Origin: Achromobacter sp. UMC71
GTDB taxonomy: Bacteria; Pseudomonadota; Gammaproteobacteria; Burkholderiales; Burkholderiaceae_B
NCBI RefSeq assembly: GCF_014170305.1
Contig: NZ_LZZT01000038.1
Coordinates: forward strand, 1-64,000
Length of the DNA: 64,000 nt
Direction: 5' to 3'
The translations under genes were made by a program, and so were the position numbers. The notes beneath the pieces are model-generated. The model was not told where the DNA came from. It searched no databases and was given only the letters and a program-made list of their open reading frames with translations. Positions 61,050 to 64,000 of the stretch are shown here, one piece after another; the stretch's first letter is position 1, and each line of letters begins with the position of its first letter.

Positions 61050-61949
61050 TCAGGCGAGCCCGGTGGGCGCATGGAAATCCAGGGCGTCTTGCGCCAGGGT
61101 TCGCAGCGTTTTCAGCAGGGGCCGGGTGTCGTCGCGCCGCCATTGAAAGGTGTAGGGCAAGGGCCGCAAAGGCGGAAAGCCCGGCAAAGGCAGCAGGTCG
61201 CCGCGCGCGATCAGGATCTGTGCCCAGGCCCGAGGCAGAAAGCCCAGCCCCAGCCCCTGGCGCAGCAGGCCTGCGATGCCGCCCCAACTGTTGCAGCACA
61301 GATTGCGGCCCGGCGAAACGTGTTGGGCAGTCAGCCAGTCGTCCAGCATGCGGATGGCGCCCGAACTCTGCGGCAGGGTGATCAGCGTCTGGCCGGGCAG
61401 ATCGGCCGGCGTGAGCGCGGCGGGATCCGGCACGGCGCGCGCGGTGGCGACCCATTCGAAGTCGGCGCTGCCGATCAGGCTGGATGCGATCGAGGCGCGC
61501 GAGGACGGACCGGCGATCACGGCGAAGTCGAGTTCGCCGTCTTCCAGGCCGCGTTCGACCAGCTCGCCGACCCCCACGAAGGGTTCGACCAGCAGGTTGG
61601 GATGGGCCTGCTGGATCGCGTCGATCAACTGCGGCATCCAGGTCAGTGCAGTCAGTTCGCCGGCGCCGAAGCGGCAGCGGCCGGAATAGGCCAGGTTGTC
61701 GCTGGCCTGCTGCATGAACTGGTCGGCGTTGCGCAGCAGGTCCTTGGCGTGCGGCACCAGTTGTTCGCCCAGCGCCGTCAGCGCCGCGCTGCGCGCCGTG
61801 CGGCTGAACAGGTCGGCGCCGATCGCGGATTCGAGTTCGCCGATGCGCTTGGACAGTGACGATACCGAGATGTTGAGCCGGTTGGCCGCGATGGCAAAGT
61901 TCTTGCAGGTGGCGGCCCAGTAGAACGCTTCGAGTTGTTTGAGTGTCAT
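61050..61949 (-). CDS. LysR-family transcriptional regulator
   Basis: A 299-residue LysR protein (MTLKQLEAFYWAATCKNFAI, NRLNISVSSLSKRIGELESA). It is divergent from the FMN-dependent hydroxyacid oxidase gene and immediately upstream of the RraA/dehydrogenase/Bug operon on its own strand, so it probably controls both. The T-N11-A box at 62011-62025 lies in the divergent gap. Confidence 0.9.
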   Translation of the reverse strand: MTLKQLEAFYWAATCKNFAIAANRLNISVSSLSKRIGELESAIGADLFSRTARSAALTALGEQLVPHAKDLLRNADQFMQQASDNLAYSGRCRFGAGELTALTWMPQLIDAIQQAHPNLLVEPFVGVGELVERGLEDGELDFAVIAGPSSRASIASSLIGSADFEWVATARAVPDPAALTPADLPGQTLITLPQSSGAIRMLDDWLTAQHVSPGRNLCCNSWGGIAGLLRQGLGLGFLPRAWAQILIARGDLLPLPGFPPLRPLPYTFQWRRDDTRPLLKTLRTLAQDALDFHAPTGLA

Positions 61950-62010
61950 GGCGCGTCCGGCGGGGTTGCCGCGAAATCGAGAGTGAACAAAAGAGTAATA
62001 AAGAATATCG

Positions 62011-62025
62011 ATAAAGTCGCTTTAT
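62011..62025. promoter_or_regulatory. Perfect LysR T-N11-A box
   Basis: ATAAAGTCGCTTTAT is a palindrome with a single-base centre and contains T-N11-A as TAAAGTCGCTTTA. It lies 62 bases upstream of the LysR start and 90 upstream of the oxidase start. Confidence 0.65.
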
Positions 62026-62114
62026 TCAAAGCATCGCCGCGCCTATAGTCGTGCGCCATTGCCCACGACACCCGGCGGCCCCCGATGGCCGCCCGCGCCA
62101 GGAGCCCGTCCCGC

Positions 62115-63275
62115 ATGTCCAAACGCCTGCGCCATCTGCTCAGCCTGCACGATTTCGAGGCCGCAGCCCGCCGCGTGCTGCCCAAACCCCTGTTCGCCTA
62201 CGTTTCCGGCGCGGTAGAGGACGGCGTGTCCGAACGCGCTAACCGCCGCAGTTTCGAGCGTTACGCGTTTCGCCCCAGGGTGCTGGTGGACGTGTCCGCG
62301 TGCAGCACGCAGGCCACGGTGTTGGGGACCTCCTACGCCGCGCCGGTCGGCATCGCGCCCATGGGCATTTCGGCGTTGTCGAGTTATCGCGGCGACCTGG
62401 TGCTGGCACGGGCCGCGCAGGCGGCGCAGGTGCCTTGCATCATGAGCGGTTCGTCGTTGATGCGCCTGGAAGAGGTGGTGAGCGAGGCGCCCGGCACCTG
62501 GTTCCAGGCCTATCTGCCCGGCGATGGCGCGCAGATCGACGCCTTGATCGACCGGGTGGCGGCGGCGGGCGTGGGCACGCTGGTGCTGACGGTGGATACG
62601 CCGGTGGCCGCCAACCGCGAAAACAACGTGCGCGCCGGCTTTTCGACGCCGCTGCGGCCCAGCCTGGGCCTGGCGTGGCAGGGCGCGACGCATCCGCGCT
62701 GGCTGTTCGGCACCTTCCTGCGTACGCTCTGGCGCCATGGCATGCCGCATTTCGAGAACAATTACGCCACCCGGGGCGCGCCGATCCTGTCGGCACGCGT
62801 GTTGCGCGATTTTTCCGACCGGGGGCATCTGAACTGGGACCATGCGGCGGCGATCCGGCGGCGCTGGGCCGGGCGCATGGTGATCAAGGGCGTGCTGCAT
62901 CCCGATGATGCGCGGCGCGCCCGCGCGTTGGGCATGGACGGCGTGATCGTGTCCAACCACGGCGGGCGGCAGCTGGACGGCTGCATGACGCCGTTGCAGG
63001 CCTTGCCGGACGTGGTGGACGCGGCGGGCGGCATGGAGGTGATGCTCGACAGCGGCGTGCGGCGCGGCTCGGACGTGCTCAAGGCGCTGGCGTTGGGCGC
63101 GCGCTGCGTGTTCGTGGGCCGGCCGTTCAACTATGCGGCCGCGGTCGCGGGCCAGGCGGGCGTGGCGCACGCGGTCCACCTGATCGTGGCAGAGGTGCGC
63201 CGCAACATGGGGCTATTGGGCGCCGTGGATCTGGCGGCGGTGCAGGCCGACCATCTGGTGCAGGCCGTGCCGTAA
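62115..63275 (+). CDS. FMN-dependent alpha-hydroxy-acid oxidase/dehydrogenase
   Basis: A 386-residue enzyme of the lactate/mandelate dehydrogenase family that oxidises an L-2-hydroxyacid to a 2-keto-acid. Key features: Tyr29 in FAYVSGAVEDG, VGIAPMGISALSSYRGDL, FQAYLPGD, TVDTPVAANRENN, the Lys in VIKGVLHPDDA and the catalytic His and Arg of VSNHGGRQLDG. Mandelate dehydrogenases show the same layout, but no membrane-binding insertion is obvious. ATG 62115 has GGAG ten bases upstream; a longer start at 62085 exists. Confidence 0.9.
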   Translation: MSKRLRHLLSLHDFEAAARRVLPKPLFAYVSGAVEDGVSERANRRSFERYAFRPRVLVDVSACSTQATVLGTSYAAPVGIAPMGISALSSYRGDLVLARAAQAAQVPCIMSGSSLMRLEEVVSEAPGTWFQAYLPGDGAQIDALIDRVAAAGVGTLVLTVDTPVAANRENNVRAGFSTPLRPSLGLAWQGATHPRWLFGTFLRTLWRHGMPHFENNYATRGAPILSARVLRDFSDRGHLNWDHAAAIRRRWAGRMVIKGVLHPDDARRARALGMDGVIVSNHGGRQLDGCMTPLQALPDVVDAAGGMEVMLDSGVRRGSDVLKALALGARCVFVGRPFNYAAAVAGQAGVAHAVHLIVAEVRRNMGLLGAVDLAAVQADHLVQAVP

Positions 63276-63300
63276 CGCCTTCGGCGGATCCGCGCACGCG

Positions 63301-64000
63301 TCAGCCCTGCGCCTGGACCTGCCGGGCGGCATTGCGCACCACCTCCTGCAACCACGCCAACGCTGCATCGCCGGGGGCGCGGCGGCTGCACACCATGTCG
63401 ATGTCGAACGGCCCAGGGTCCACCTCGGGGGGGAGCGGCCGCAGGGTCAGGCCAGCGCCTGCCAGCCGCAACGCCGCGCGGCGCGCCAGCGTGGCGATCA
63501 GGTCCGTGCCCTGTACCGCATGGGGCAGCGCCACGATGTGGGCAAAGGTGCAGGCCACCCGGCGCCGATGCCCCAGCCGCGCCAGGGCCGTGTCCACCAC
63601 GCCGCGCGACGAGCCGTCGTCGCTGGGGGTGAACAGGGCGTGGGGCAGGGCCACGTAGCGCGCCAGGTCCAGCTTGCGGCTGCGCAACGCGGGATGACGC
63701 TGGTCGGCGATGCAGACGAAGTGCTCTTGATAGAGGCGTTCCTGCAGCATGCGCTTCGGCGGCGTCAGATGCCCGCCGATGGCCAGATCCACGCTGCCGT
63801 TGTCCAATTGTTCGTAGAGGGCGGCGCGGTCCAGCCGCGCCACGCGCAGGTCGACCCCGGGGGCTTCCTGCCGCAGGGCGGCGACGATGTGAGGCACGAT
63901 GACAACGTCGGCGTAGTCGCTGGCGGCCACGGTGTAGCGCCGCCCCGTAGCGGCCTTGGGGTCAAAGCCCGTGCCTTGCGTCAGCGCCTGGCGGATCTGG
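63301..64000 (-). CDS. LysR-family transcriptional regulator, 5' end outside the window
   Basis: The frame stays open to the window end and lacks its N-terminal HTH. The visible 233 codons are a LysR effector domain of the NodD/NagR-like kind (ALTQGTGFDPKAATGRRYTV, YADVVIVPHIVAAL, GHLTPPKRMLQERLYQEHFV). It converges with the hydroxyacid oxidase gene, 25 bases apart. Its target is not visible. Confidence 0.87.
   Translation of the reverse strand, partial: QIRQALTQGTGFDPKAATGRRYTVAASDYADVVIVPHIVAALRQEAPGVDLRVARLDRAALYEQLDNGSVDLAIGGHLTPPKRMLQERLYQEHFVCIADQRHPALRSRKLDLARYVALPHALFTPSDDGSSRGVVDTALARLGHRRRVACTFAHIVALPHAVQGTDLIATLARRAALRLAGAGLTLRPLPPEVDPGPFDIDMVCSRRAPGDAALAWLQEVVRNAARQVQAQG

Overview
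The window is high-GC proteobacterial chromosome with dense, often ATGA-coupled operons. Five orphan periplasmic receptors of the Bug (Bordetella uptake gene) family, many LysR and GntR regulators, a catB/catR pair and a ubiUVT operon point to the Alcaligenaceae, most likely Achromobacter or a close Bordetella relative. This is inferred from gene content only; there is no rRNA, tRNA or housekeeping marker in the window.

Layout. 0.1-2.2 kb: anaerobic ribonucleotide reductase nrdD, which as read here ends before a glycyl-radical motif, preceded by a NrdR-box pair and an FNR/ANR box. 2.3-4.3 kb: a PepSY membrane protein and a DUF3325 protein behind a Fur-like box. 4.4-8.0 kb: Bug receptor and M20 peptidase with a divergent LysR regulator whose start is preceded by three tandem 14-bp mini-ORFs. 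8.1-12.1 kb: hydrolase, LysR, FAD monooxygenase and an acidic unknown protein. 12.1-15.1 kb: mobB and the oxygen-independent ubiquinone operon ubiU-ubiV-ubiT with an FNR-type promoter. 15.1-18.4 kb: an amino-acid ABC importer with both permeases fused and no ATPase gene beside it.

18.6-27.6 kb: a block with a sulfur flavour: class-V aminotransferase-fold enzyme, O-acetylhomoserine sulfhydrylase, Tat-exported hydrolase, AraC regulator, then a tightly coupled operon of AhpD-like protein, acyl-CoA-dehydrogenase-like flavoprotein and a sulfonate/nitrate-type ABC importer. 27.6-30.2 kb: exported unknowns, a BNR/Asp-box membrane-anchored protein and a GNAT. 30.2-38.4 kb: two GntR/FCD-controlled sugar-acid modules (IlvD/Edd dehydratase, RraA-like, Bug; and DapA-like, Bug) separated by an internally deleted DUF1016 nuclease remnant. 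38.5-41.7 kb: Bug, catB and divergent catR.

41.8-49.2 kb: two small unknowns, a CheB-CheR-PAS-HWE kinase hybrid, a methyltransferase, a Tgl-like transglutaminase and a SnoaL-like protein. 49.3-54.5 kb: LysR regulators with divergent small catabolic genes (SnoaL, MDR oxidoreductase, two RidA proteins, DUF1801). 54.6-58.0 kb: a large unknown protein, a lipoprotein and a two-repeat DUF4189 protein. 58.2-64.0 kb: a 2-hydroxyacid module (Bug, D-2-hydroxyacid dehydrogenase, RraA-like, LysR, divergent FMN-dependent hydroxyacid oxidase) and a LysR gene cut by the window end. No CRISPR array, prophage, insertion sequence, rRNA or tRNA was seen. The clearest shared theme is anaerobic growth (nrdD, ubiUVT, perhaps mobB) in the first 15 kb; the rest is mainly uptake and catabolism of organic acids and organosulfur compounds.
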